Both the position numbers and the translations under genes were made by a program. A stretch of 64,000 nucleotides of DNA. It comes from Blastomyces gilchristii SLH14081. Taxonomy: Eukaryota; Ascomycota; Eurotiomycetes; Onygenales; Ajellomycetaceae. The notes under the pieces are model-generated. The model saw only the letters and a program-made list of their open reading frames with translations. It was not told the DNA's origin and did not search any database. The stretch spans positions 93,934 through 157,933 of the forward strand of contig NW_003101666.1 of NCBI RefSeq assembly GCF_000003855.2. Reading direction: 5' to 3'. Positions within the stretch are counted from its first letter, which is position 1. Each line of letters opens with the position of its first letter. Of the stretch, positions 1 to 11,589 are shown one piece after another.

Positions 1-927
<927 letters not shown>

Positions 928-3019
928 GGCGGGCGGTGGCTGTGGCCAATCAGCGTTCGCGCTGCTGGCTCCTGGGCACACAGAGGGCGAGGGCGAGGGA
1001 GAGAGAGAGAGAGAGATAGTGTGTGTGTGTGTATATACAGGGGCGAGCGACGTAGGCGAAGTAGGCGGGTCAACGGGTAGAGTAGTGAGTTGGTTATATC
1101 ACAAGGCGGCGGTTGAAAGAAAATATCAGAGACAGAGATGAATCATGATGATGCTTTCCTCGGATTTAAGTTTGTTTACCAAGGAAAAATAGAAAAAGAA
1201 AAGGCCGATGAAGCCCCGTTCTTACGCAGTAGATACCCAAGCAGGACAAGGACGAACTGGTTATTTATATTATTTAATATTATATATTATTGTATCCCCG
1301 TACCAACAAGCCGAGGCAGTGGATGGGCGGCGTCACAAGAATTGAATAGCAATATATCCATCCGTAGCTAGTCTTTGTACGGAGTATTGAGATATATATA
1401 TATATATATATATCAGATGATTTTGAGACTCTTCGGAGGACTCTGTAGACCATTTTCATGTGCCTGATTTATTTTATATTTTATATATTTTATATATTAT
1501 TTTATTATTATAACTTATTAATTACAATATGTTCTGCCATCAGCCATTCACAGCGCTCGGCTAGCCCTACTTCCAAGCAGTGATTGAGTTCGAAATGCCC
1601 GCCCGATGCCGTCATTGGCACGTAATCCGCGGGCCATTTCTCTGTTCTCGATGTTTTACTATTTTATTCAACCAGAATATTATCAATATATTTCTTTATA
1701 ATAATTCTCATCTATTGTAGAGGCAAAAATGGGCAAAACATACCCAGCCAACAAAAAGAAATCCTGGGATGAACCACCCGTTCTCCTGCCCTGAGATCCA
1801 GCGCGGACTTTTTCAAGTTCATGAATTACTAAAATTTATTTTTTTTCTATTTTTTCTGTTTTTTTTTCTGTTTTTTTTCTTCTTCTTTTTAGAATCTCAA
1901 TCATGGAAGAGCACCAATCAACAATAGGGGAAGTGAAGAATTTGTAAAGATGTAATCCCCCGGAAAAGAAGGGAGCTTGGCCGAAAGTCGTTTTTCCTTT
2001 TTTCTTACCCAGGAGGATAGTGTTGGGAGATATATACAGTGAACAATGTAGATCAGCATATCAATAACTGAAGAAAGAATTAAATAAAGAAACAGATACT
2101 CAAATTGCTTTCAATTGTAAGATAAGCCTCTTGACAAATGCTCAAGTTATATATATATATATATAAGAATAGAAATATATATAATCTCATGAATATACAC
2201 TTACTAATTGTGATAATAGCAGAATCTCTAGTAGTTAACATTAAAAGATCCAAAAAAAATAGGCTGAAAAGAACAAATAAGAAAAAAACCAAAAAAAAAA
2301 ATTGAGAAAAGAAAAAAAAGAAAAAAAAAAGAAAAAAAAGAAAGAGAAAAGAAAAAAAGGGGGGCAGGGAAAGAAAAGGGAGAATAAAAGAAAAGAAAAA
2401 CCCCATGGAATGTAGGTAAATATGATAGTACTAATAATAATTAATCATATAAAAAGTAAATGAATAAATAAATTCCCACGCTGGCTTCAAGAATGTTAGT
2501 TACGCTAATGTATTCAATATTCAATCCAAATAAGCAACTTAACCCCCCGGCCCCCCATCCATCCATTCTCATCACAATTCGTCCATTCGTGCATTCGTGA
2601 CATATCCTCTCGGCGGATTATAACAGATATAAAGGCAATAACAACTGACATTTGGTCAAAAGGGGAGACAAAAAGGGGGGGGAAGGCAGGAGATAGGGAA
2701 GAAGGGGTCCCGCGTGACGATCGTTCATAAAAATGGTGGCTGGGGGGTTTGGGGTTTGGGGGGGAGAGTTGGAGGTGCAGTCAAGGTAAGAGGTGGGATA
2801 TTCTTGTTGGTTGGCGGTTTGTTCGTTGGTGATGCTTTTGTGTGTGGATGTGTGGGCGTATGTACATGGACTGCTTTTCTTATGTATAATACCATATCAT
2901 CAGATATATCCGAGGGAAAAAAGGCAACTGTGGTAGAGGAAGGCATTAGGGAGCTGAAGATGAAGGACGAGGATGTTATGATTCACAGACACGATATAAT
3001 ATATCGGTCATCCACTGAG
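928..3019. other. Intergenic region: aminotransferase upstream and RING gene downstream DNA
   Basis: No convincing gene. It holds the aminotransferase promoter side, with a CCAAT box on the + strand near 945-949, and then simple sequence: a GA run (about 1001-1016) followed by a GT run (about 1019-1032), a TA run (about 1392-1413), very AT-rich DNA around 1460-1530, a second TA run near 2147-2165, and a purine-rich A/G stretch at 2250-2400. One exact copy of the dispersed word TACGGAGTA lies at 1378-1386. Short open frames across 2700-3000 are low-complexity and were not accepted. Confidence 0.6.
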
Positions 3020-3142
3020 CTAGGTAGGTGCTGCACTCGTCGTTGGTTGTTGGATAGGCGTAGTGGGTGTGGAAGTAGTAGGGATGGAAATATCTGCAGC
3101 CGTGTCTGTATCACCGCTTGGATTGGCAGCGGGGCTCCGACT

Positions 3143-3202
3143 GGCACTGGCACTGGCACTGGCACTGGCACTGGCGCTGGCGCTGGCGCTGGCAGTGGCA
3201 GT
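3143..3202. repeat. Hexanucleotide repeat, 10 units
   Basis: Five GGCACT units, three GGCGCT and two GGCAGT follow without interruption on the + strand. The six-base unit keeps the reading frame. On the minus strand one frame reads as alternating Ala-Ser/Thr, which would continue the RING protein if an extra 3' exon is used (see findings). Confidence 0.9.
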
Positions 3203-3310
3203 GACGTCGGTATCAGTTTGCGTACTAGTACCGAGTTTAGCAATACCACCAGCACCAGCACCAGCACAGCACCAGCACCTCCAGCACACCACCGCCATCC
3301 ATCGTCACCA

Positions 3311-5483
3311 TCACTCTCCCCATGCCTCCTCGTCCGCACCCGGAACCCGCTCCCTCAGCCACGTCGATAACCGATTCCGCCTCGACGCCTCATCCATCTG
3401 CCCCTGGCCACTTCCTTCGGCTACTGCTGGTGACGACGACGCCTCGGTAATAGCCCCCGTCGCCGTCACGTTGTTGTTACCGTCGTTCGTGCGGTGTTGT
3501 TCACTACTGCCGCGCATGTGCCGGAGCGTATAGAGGCGGCGTTGGCGTTGGTGTTCCTGTTCCGCACTATCGTTTTCGGTACCTGTGTCTAATATCATGC
3601 CGCGAGTAGAGGCGGGGACGAAGTAAGTTGATACCCTGCGGTAGCGGCGGGCGTAGGAGGTGCGGAAGTGGTGGTGGGAATGGCCGGAGTGCCGGGCTAG
3701 CGTTGATGGGGGTGTCGGCGTAGTCGCTCGGGATGGTGTGGAGGTTGGAGTTGCGGCGACATCGGGTTCGGGTTCGGCTTCTTCAGGGTTGAGGTTTATG
3801 CGGCTGTCGTTGGTTGGGGGGTTAGCACAGGGGTATAATTCGATCTACATTATATTCTATGTTCGGAGAAGGATTTTGAGGGAGAGGAGAGAAGGCGGGG
3901 GAAGGGGGGATTTTGGGGGCTCACCAGAGAGGACAGGTCCCGGATACATTTATTAACCAAGGGTCAACGCATTCCGGGTGGAATTTGTGCTGGCACGGCA
4001 GAAGCCTCACGTCTTGACCCTTCACAAAGTCATCTGTGCAGATGGGGCAACCTAGCGTACCAGAATCTGCCAACTGATCCTGATTGACAGGATTCAGCTC
4101 TGGTGAAGCAGGGCCAATGACTCCCTCATCTTGCTCTTTTACCGTATTTGCAACCACATGGGATGTTGACGCCACCGTGGCCGATGTCGCTGTTCGTTCT
4201 TGTTGTGGTGCCACTGGTTGCAGTTGTTGCTGGTGTTGGTCTACTTGCCGAGTTTTAGGGGTTGTGACGCCGTCGGTGCGTGCGTCACTTCTCCGGTGAT
4301 CATGTTCACCATCTGGATAGTTGGACGCTAGCTCAAGGTCCTGCTTCGCGGTCGGAGCTCTTTCGTCCTCGGGGTCGCCAAACTTGACAATGGGTAGTGT
4401 CTCAAGCATGGCTCGTGCAATTCCCTTGGCACGGCTCTGGCGAGGTCTACCAGCGGTGTTGCGCGGACCATATCGATCGGGGTTAAGATGGGCTCGAACA
4501 GCTCCGGTGATGATGACGGTAAGGAACAACGCGGTTATGATCCCCGTAATGCTATACAGGATTATCATGGCTACTGATAGATCTACTTAGATTCAGAAAC
4601 GACACGATGTTTTCTTTTTGCGAATGATACTTACCGTTGTTTCGCTGACCTCCACTTCCAGGCCTCGATGAACCCATATCCATACTTGGAATTATAATTG
4701 ATTCCCCGACGGCCCTCCCCCCGGAGAGCAAGGCCGTTGTTAACTCACTCGCAGCTAGGGAACTGGTGATGGTGAAAATATTCATGAATGGGGGCCAGTT
4801 AAGGGCCCCAGGAGAGTAGCTGCAATGTGAAGACTCGGTGCTGTAGAGGATGATCGCGTTGGGAGTGAAGGCCCCAGTGATGGCTAATCGTAGGGCGTCA
4901 TCGACGTCGGATTCTCCAGAAGAGACGGACGCATCGCAGCTGACTAGAGCGATATCACTCCCATTAAGCCTGGTGGCGTTATTGGCATCTATGATCACTA
5001 ATGTTCCAGTGATGTTGAAACGCTACATCACAGGGAAGAACAGGAAAATAACAGTTAGCCAGTGTAAAAAAATAAATAATAAAAAAAGTCCTATGCTGAT
5101 AGATGGATGGATGTATGGACGGGTGGGTTACTGGGGAGGTGGGGGTGGGTGGGTGGCGGAGGAGAAACAGCCCCATAACTCTAATTCCCGCCCGCCGAAC
5201 AGAGTTAGAACACAGAGCGATATCATAGTGAAAGTATTCCTACCGATTCAAGGAGACTCCGGAACAACCTCCTTAGGGCGGTGCTAAGTGGCAACAGCCC
5301 AATCGGGCCCAGCGTCAACTGCATGGTAAGTAGTTCATATTTGGTGATAGGGAGGAACGTGTCTACCGAGTCGTTGGTAGGGCGGGATACCTGCGCCTGC
5401 GCAGGCATGGAGAGGAGAGTGAATGCGCATATCCACAGCAGCGGCATCACCACCTCCGCGAGGGAGGACGGGAGTATATGCAT
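3311..5483 (-). CDS. Membrane-anchored RING-H2 E3 ubiquitin ligase (PA-TM-RING type)
   Basis: Likely E3 ubiquitin ligase of the endomembrane system. Exons are 5483-5244, 5022-4635, 4582-3925 and 3803-3311 (592 aa), with phases matching at each junction. The N-terminus is a signal peptide (MPLLWICAFTLLSMPAQAQ, about residues 13-31). A lumenal region of about 180 residues with NxT/NxS sites follows (protease-associated-like by position, not by a clear motif). A membrane segment lies at about 212-238, then a polar linker. The RING-H2 finger is at about 388-429: CPIC, LPCQH, FHPEC and CPLC give the C3H2C3 ligand set, with the last Cys codon split by intron 3. The tail is rich in Ser, Arg and His. 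The stop at 3311-3313 is the simplest end; a spliced alternative ending at 3020 is in frame. A copy of TACTCCGTA lies 176 bp upstream of the ATG. Confidence 0.85.
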
Positions 5484-6003
5484 AGTAGATGGAGTTTCCT
5501 TCTTTCCCTTCTTTTCTTTCTTTTCTTCTGTTTCTTCTCTTTCCTCTTATTAAGCACTGATTACCCGATGTGGAAAGTTGACACGGTAGATTATCTCTAG
5601 AGTCAGATACATCGTAATGATTAGCTGGATAGACAAGAGGAGAGAGAATGTTTATATATACTCCGTAGATACAGAGGTCGTCCCGGCTCATTTGTTTAGG
5701 AGTTGACAAGGATAGACTAACGTATTTGCTGTACATGGGATCACCCTAAAATGCGCTCAAGAAACCACCAAGTCCAGACTCATAGTTGTCGATCGACTAC
5801 GGGATGGGATAAAAAGCAGTTGACTATCGCAGTTAATTTATACCACGGAGAATTGTTCCAAATGTTTTGGACAAAGCACCGGATATCGAGATCGAGATCG
5901 AGGACGGAGGGTCTAACGTCACTCAGCCCAATCAGTCACCTCCCCAGAGCGGCATGGCGAACGAGAGAGACAACCTGCGGAGGGCTTTGTGGAAGGAGAG
6001 AGG

Positions 6004-6055
6004 AGAGTGGAAAGTGGAAAGTGGAAAGTGGAAAGTGGAGAGTGGAGAGTGGAGA
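6004..6055. repeat. 7-bp minisatellite (AAAGTGG/AGAGTGG)
   Basis: At least six consecutive 7-bp units: AAAGTGG four times, then AGAGTGG, with partial units at both ends. A purine-rich (GGAGGA)n-like stretch follows to about 6115. No coding role is seen. Confidence 0.8.
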
Positions 6056-8280
6056 GGAAGAGGATGAGGGCGGCGGCGGAGGAGGAGGATGAGGAGGAGG
6101 AGGAGGAGAAATAGCAAAGAAGAAGAAGAATGGTCTCGGAGATGTGACGGGGGAGAAAAAGAAAGTTGTTGACACACGCTCTGACCGCGGACCCGTGGAT
6201 GCTGGTGGGCGTGGGGTTGCGGCGGGCGGATCGGTCGGCGCAAGAACAACGGTAATGATCATAAATAAACAACTCAGCCCCTAGCAGCCCTATCCAGGGA
6301 ATTGGAAATTGGATGGATGTAATAATAATATAATATGTGCTCACCCAGAGCTAGTTAGTTATTTCTTGAGTTTGAGAATCTATTATTCCATTTCATAATT
6401 GTTAACTCCGTTATATTTTGTTCTGCTTGACCATTGGCGGTAAGGTAACTACAGCTTCAGAATGTATCCATCTATCTATCTAGCTGGCTATCGAATCTGC
6501 ATGAAATTGTGAGATGTGAAGCTTCTTCAGCTTACTCCCTCCTCCTCCACACCCGGAAGGGGAGAAAGTCCTGCCTTTTCGATGTGGAATCTTTGAAGTT
6601 AAAAGATTCCACACCAGCCTAACACTCCAAATCAAGAAGAAAGAGACAAAAAATAATAAAATAAATAAAATAAAAAAACTACAAAAAAAAAAAAAAAAAA
6701 AAAAAAAAACCCCTTTGCTTCTATGCATCTTGACTACGCCCCCCCCCCAAGTCAAGGCCCTTTTTTGTAACAAGTCCGTTCGATCCCATCTGGCCGTGTT
6801 AGGGCTGAGGGCTCAGCCACAGGGCGAAATCCGGGCTGGCGTCGTTCCAATTTAATAATAGTAAGGTTAAAATATTCTGATGCGGTGGCGACCGATGACG
6901 TGACGGTTAAATCGCCTCCTTTAAAACCTTGAGGAAAACGGTTTCTCAAACTCTGTTTCTCCTGACGTTAAAAATGAACGGTTGAATTGGCGTTTGTAAG
7001 CTAGAGTTAAAAGTAACTACGCAGTAATAACTGATTATTATTGCCAAAAAAGGAAAGTTTCTCCATCTTTCTACATGTAATGGTACCTGTACATGTACAA
7101 TGTACATGTACTCCGTACATACATAATAAATAGGTCCGAGACTACAACACCGTCCATAACATACGGACCGTACTCAATATATTATTAATTTTAACTAACG
7201 TTGATTTCAAGAACGATCTTTGTCTTTGAATAAAACGAAGCTTTCAAGCATTAACATCATACATGTTTCCATTCTAACCACCGGGTTATAACTGCCACCT
7301 CAATAATATAACCCCAGACTTTCTGCTCTTTATTTTTCCCATTGAATAAACATCTCCTCATTATTGGAAATGTTTTAAACTCATGACGGTGATCAACTAT
7401 CAGCTGTTGTTGCCTCCCCCCTTCGTTTTCTTCCGGGGATTTTTCCTATCTGGTAATATCCGATTGTTCATGCTACTGCAAAACAAGGCAGCAAGCAGCG
7501 GGGTTCCCTCCGGCCCCTCTGGAGCATCATCAACGGAGATAACTGTTCCCCTCCGAGCCGTGGCCGGATGATCGGCTACTACCGTGATGAGGTGCGGCCA
7601 TTATGAATTTTTCTTTTTTTTTCTTTTTGGCTTCTCTATTACTGTGTGGTATTGAATATACATACTGTAAGAGGCATTGTCTATTTTACATCAATGTCGA
7701 TTTCGCAGTCTTGTTTTGGTCAGTGCCATGCAACATCATCCCATCATTCATTCATGATGGTGGCTGAGGGAGTTGAGTGACCCAATACCCAACGGGGAAG
7801 ATGAGTCGTACGGTAGTTACAGTACAGTAAACTCCCCAGCAGGTTTGTCTATGACAGCAAGCAGCCCATGGTCTTGTCTGCCTGTGAGTTGTGGCATGCA
7901 GTTGACTTTTTTATCACGCCATCAGCGCCTCTTCAACTGGATCAAAGATTAAGATTTGTACGTACATGTACATCCCGAACGCCTCTGGCTTGCTGTTCCT
8001 TGTGCTCTGTTGTCTTCTTTTTAACATAGCTTGCCTGATGGAGTTGAGTTATGTTGAGGTTGGACATGCATCCAGAATCTAGACATAGACAGACTGTCTC
8101 TGCCTTTGACTCACAAAGATGCGAATGTTCGGCCGTGTCTTGCACCGGCGGCACCAGCCATCCCACCCTAGGGCTATTATTTACTTGCGTGCATAAATAG
8201 GGTAAAGATGAATATGGCCTTTTGCCGGGTAATTCGCAGTTTAGGCTTTGCTAAGTCAGTCACAGATGACATGCAGGCAG

Positions 8281-8551
8281 TGCAGTAAATATATATATAT
8301 ATATATAAAAATATAAAAAAAAAACTGATAGAGCCTTAACTGCTTAGTTGTATATTATCTAGATAATTCAGTATAACACTAAACTACTTTTGTCACCAAT
8401 TCTCACCAGAGTCTCTGAAGATTTTCATGATTCTTCATAGATTCTTCAAATTTCTCAACTTTGACTTTCAATTATAAAATTCTTATATATTTTTGAGATT
8501 TGTGAATTATCTTAGATTGTAGCTAAATAGAAGAAAAATAGAAATATATAA

Positions 8552-8604
<53 letters not shown>

Positions 8605-8740
8605 TTTAATCTAAATATATTTTAATTATTTTTTTATAATTATTAAAACTATAAAAAAATAATTATAAAAATGTTAATTTTTCTAAATCTTAAGATAAAA
8701 TCTGATTTATTTGGGTTAGCTTATTTCCTATTTTAGATTA
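8281..8740. repeat. AT-rich island with T11-A26 tract and perfect 15-bp inverted repeat
   Basis: A sharply AT-rich block unlike its flanks. It contains a TA run near 8290, a T run joined to an A26 run (8562-8598), and perfect 15-bp inverted arms at 8623-8637 (TAATTATTTTTTTAT) and 8651-8665 with a 13-nt loop. No open frame survives. It may be a relic of a mobile element altered by repeat-induced C-to-T mutation, but no terminal repeats or target duplication could be identified. Confidence 0.5.
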
Positions 8741-9541
8741 GCTTAAAAGAATGAGTGACTAATCATTGGGCGGCGCTCCATTGTCGGGAAGCAAAAAGGA
8801 TATCCCAAAAATGAAAAATGTATGAAGACTTGTGCATGTGTCCCATTGCCCGCGAGAAACATAACCGCTTCAGCTGGAATATATAAGTTAGTTGATTATA
8901 TTGACCAGGGGGAATGAGTACCGGTCGAGAGAGTTTAGCTACGAGCATGGCACGTCTCTAGCAATGCCCGCGAGGAGACTCAAAGTACCAAGCAGCAACT
9001 CCATCTCCACCCCGTCACCATCACACTCTATTTATTCAGAGTGACAATTGTTTGCTTTAGCGGCGGTGAAAAGGTTCTCTCCCCCTTCCTTACTTTAAAA
9101 TATCTGGTTAAAACTACTTTCATACAGATCAAATCAAAGTAGGGATGAGCGTCATTAAATCCAGGCCAGTTATAGCAAAAAATGTGGGTTGAAAATCGAT
9201 CCAACTAAAATGGCTGGTTTCCCCCGGTTTAACTAGACGGCCATTAATGAGGTTTTTGTTCAAAATCCCATGAATTCATCTCATCGTCAACGGTCAGAAA
9301 AACCCCCCTCAATGACGTTTGTTTAACCGAGTATGAAGTTGGTAGCATCCTAACTGGAAGTGGACGAGAGAATTTTCCCCCCAAACGACTTACGAGTGCA
9401 GTCCCAAGAATAATCAGCTCACATCACCAATGCGTCCAAGTGTGTTCGGTTTTGAAGTTGACGCAGGGGGCAAATGTTATTATTTTGTCTGGACAGAAAT
9501 TGCTAGCTATGTGGAAGCCTCAATCCCGATTCCCCTACTAG

Positions 9542-9572
<31 letters not shown>
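9542..9572. repeat. A31 homopolymer
   Basis: Thirty-one consecutive A residues, with no flanking target-site duplication visible. Could be a simple slippage tract or the tail of an old retroposed copy; the sequence does not decide. Confidence 0.8.
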
Positions 9573-9573
<1 letters not shown>

Positions 9574-11007
9574 AAAACCGAGGCGGAGATTAGTGGTTGT
9601 CACCCAACTTGCAAAAGACTAGATGGAGTTTTTTTTTCGCCTCCAGATAAGGCAGGGCAGGATTTTCCCTATAGTATGACATCAATTTCTTCTTTCTTCA
9701 TTTTTGTGGAGATTGGTTGTGAAGGAAGAACATTGAATAGTTATCAAATAATGCCGTCAGACAGAGAAGGAGAGGGCAGGATTTCTTGTTTTCTATTCTA
9801 CGGAGTACACTGATATCTAAGGCTAACGGGCGTTTCTTATTGCATCCCTTCCAATTGGGAAATTTACGTGGAGGAGGCAAGTAAGTAGTTATTATTTATT
9901 GACATCTATCCCTTGGAACTTGCAATTAATTAATTTGCCAAATAGAAATAGCGACAACACCAATTGCTCTGACGGATAGATTAACAACTCAGCAGTAACT
10001 ACTCCGTACTCCGTAACTAGATCATATAAAAACAAAAGTAGAAAAATCGGAAGCTCATATAACTATCCTGTGTGAATAAACGAACACACCGCACACGTTT
10101 CAGCCTGAAACCACCGAGCGAGGTTTGTCCACAGCCAATAATGGCGCCAAATCACCGATGGATGGGATATTTCTTCGTTTCGCTCGGGGTCATTCTGTGG
10201 GGGCGTTGTGCTTGTGTGGTTGGTCGGAGTAACGTAAACTTGGGCGGCCAGACTGCTTGCTTGCTTCGCATCGAGGGTCGAGCCTTGGTTGGGCGGAGGA
10301 GAAGGGGGCTTGTGGCAACTTTCAGTTGAGATTTCTTCTTGTCACTTGACTTTTACTTGACTTGCTTGACACTGGTTTGTTTGTCAGAGCTTCATTCGGA
10401 ATTTGGGAACGGGGGACAGTTTCTTGGTTTCCCCTCCTTTTTTTTTTTTTTTTTTATGGGCAAGATGCTCCGTTATTGCGGGGCTGGAATGGATCTCCTG
10501 TTCCCTCTTTTTAATTTTACCCACCGTCAAAAACGCCACCCGCTGGGTCGTGCTAAAGTCTGGAGAGAGATCGACTTTTAACTTATCCTTGTTCGAGTCA
10601 TGAATAAACCTGGGACCGAGGTAAATAAACTAAGGCTAGCAAGATGGAAGGAAGTTCAGTTCTATGTGTGCCTTTTTCACACAGGTCGTCAGTGAGAAAG
10701 AACGTCATGATGTTGCATGGTCACAGAGTCACAGATAGAGGGGGAGAGAGCGCCTACCAAGTGGCGCTTATCCTGCGCTAGTATTAGGTATTAGGCGTGT
10801 GTTTCGTGTGTTTCGTGTGTTTCGTTTAACCAACTCGGGGCCGAGGCATGGCGGCCAAACGCCGGAAACCTTAACCATGGAGCCTGGAACGTTTGCCGTT
10901 ATTTGCATAAGTATTATTATTGGACACTTATCACGGGTCGACCTCAGAAGGCTTGTTGTACGTATCGTATACATAGTTACATACTGAATTTTTGATTTTT
11001 ATCAATG

Positions 11008-11009
<2 letters not shown>

Positions 11010-11040
<31 letters not shown>
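11010..11040. repeat. T31 homopolymer
   Basis: Thirty-one consecutive T residues about 550 bp upstream of the channel gene start. No associated element recognised. Confidence 0.8.
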
Positions 11041-11042
<2 letters not shown>

Positions 11043-11589
11043 TATCTTTTCCCATATTTTGTTCTCTGTCTTCTTCTGACGATTGTTCACGTTTCCTTTT
11101 CCTGCTTTCCCTCTTGAACCTACACACTCGTTAGTTATTACTGCTACAATTAATTATCATTATATAACCAGGTCCCTAAATCAGCTAACTAAACTGTTTT
11201 TTGCCACCAAAGAAGCCCCCGGGCCCTCCCGCTTCGTTATCACAGTCGCTTCCTGCCCTTCTTCTTCTCTTCTTTATCTGCCAATTGGGTATAGTACATG
11301 TCTGTACATCTACATGTACATTACATCTTACATCTGGCGCTCTTTCAATCCTATCCTATCAGAGATCTTCGCACAGCTCGCAGACGACGGCCTGGGGCCA
11401 AGAACCGCAGATCAGCGCCTTCCCCGCAAGTTACACGGCGCATCCTGCTAACGCACTTGCTAACGTAGTTACTTACTTGCTAACGCACTTGCATGCTTTA
11501 GCGTCTGTGCCGGCATTAGATTAGCCCTGCTTCCAACCGACGTAAGCTTCATCTATTCCCTACAATAATCGTCTTTGTTTCAAGAACCG

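Larger units (their letters stand above)
5484..11589. other. 6.1-kb gene-poor region between the RING gene and the MscS channel gene
   Basis: I found no gene I would defend here; open frames are short, low-complexity or begin with non-ATG codons. Contents include copies of TACTCCGTA/TACGGAGTA at 5659, 7109, 9799, 10000 and 10007, and of the palindrome GTACATGTAC at 7089, 7102 and 7962. There is a 7-bp minisatellite at about 6004-6055, an A27 run at 6683-6709, an AT-rich island at 8281-8740, an A31 run at 9542-9572 and a T31 run at 11010-11040. Short direct repeats occur at 10797-10823 (TGTTTCGTG type) and 11445-11495 (TTGCTAACGCACTTGC twice). The last kilobase is the presumed promoter and 5' UTR of the channel gene. 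Confidence 0.55.

Noticed and set aside
2080..2406. Minus-strand Phe/Leu-rich open frame
   Set aside because: Translation of an A/G-rich simple tract; start codon context and composition are not gene-like.
2714..3533. Overlapping plus-strand open frames with Gly/Thr or Ala/Leu repeats
   Set aside because: They are readings of the hexanucleotide repeat and GC-rich minus-strand coding DNA of the RING gene in other frames; no ATG context, no homology pattern.
5935..6344. Three overlapping minus-strand frames rich in Ser/Leu/Pro
   Set aside because: They read the 7-bp minisatellite and GGA repeats; no splice structure or conserved pattern.
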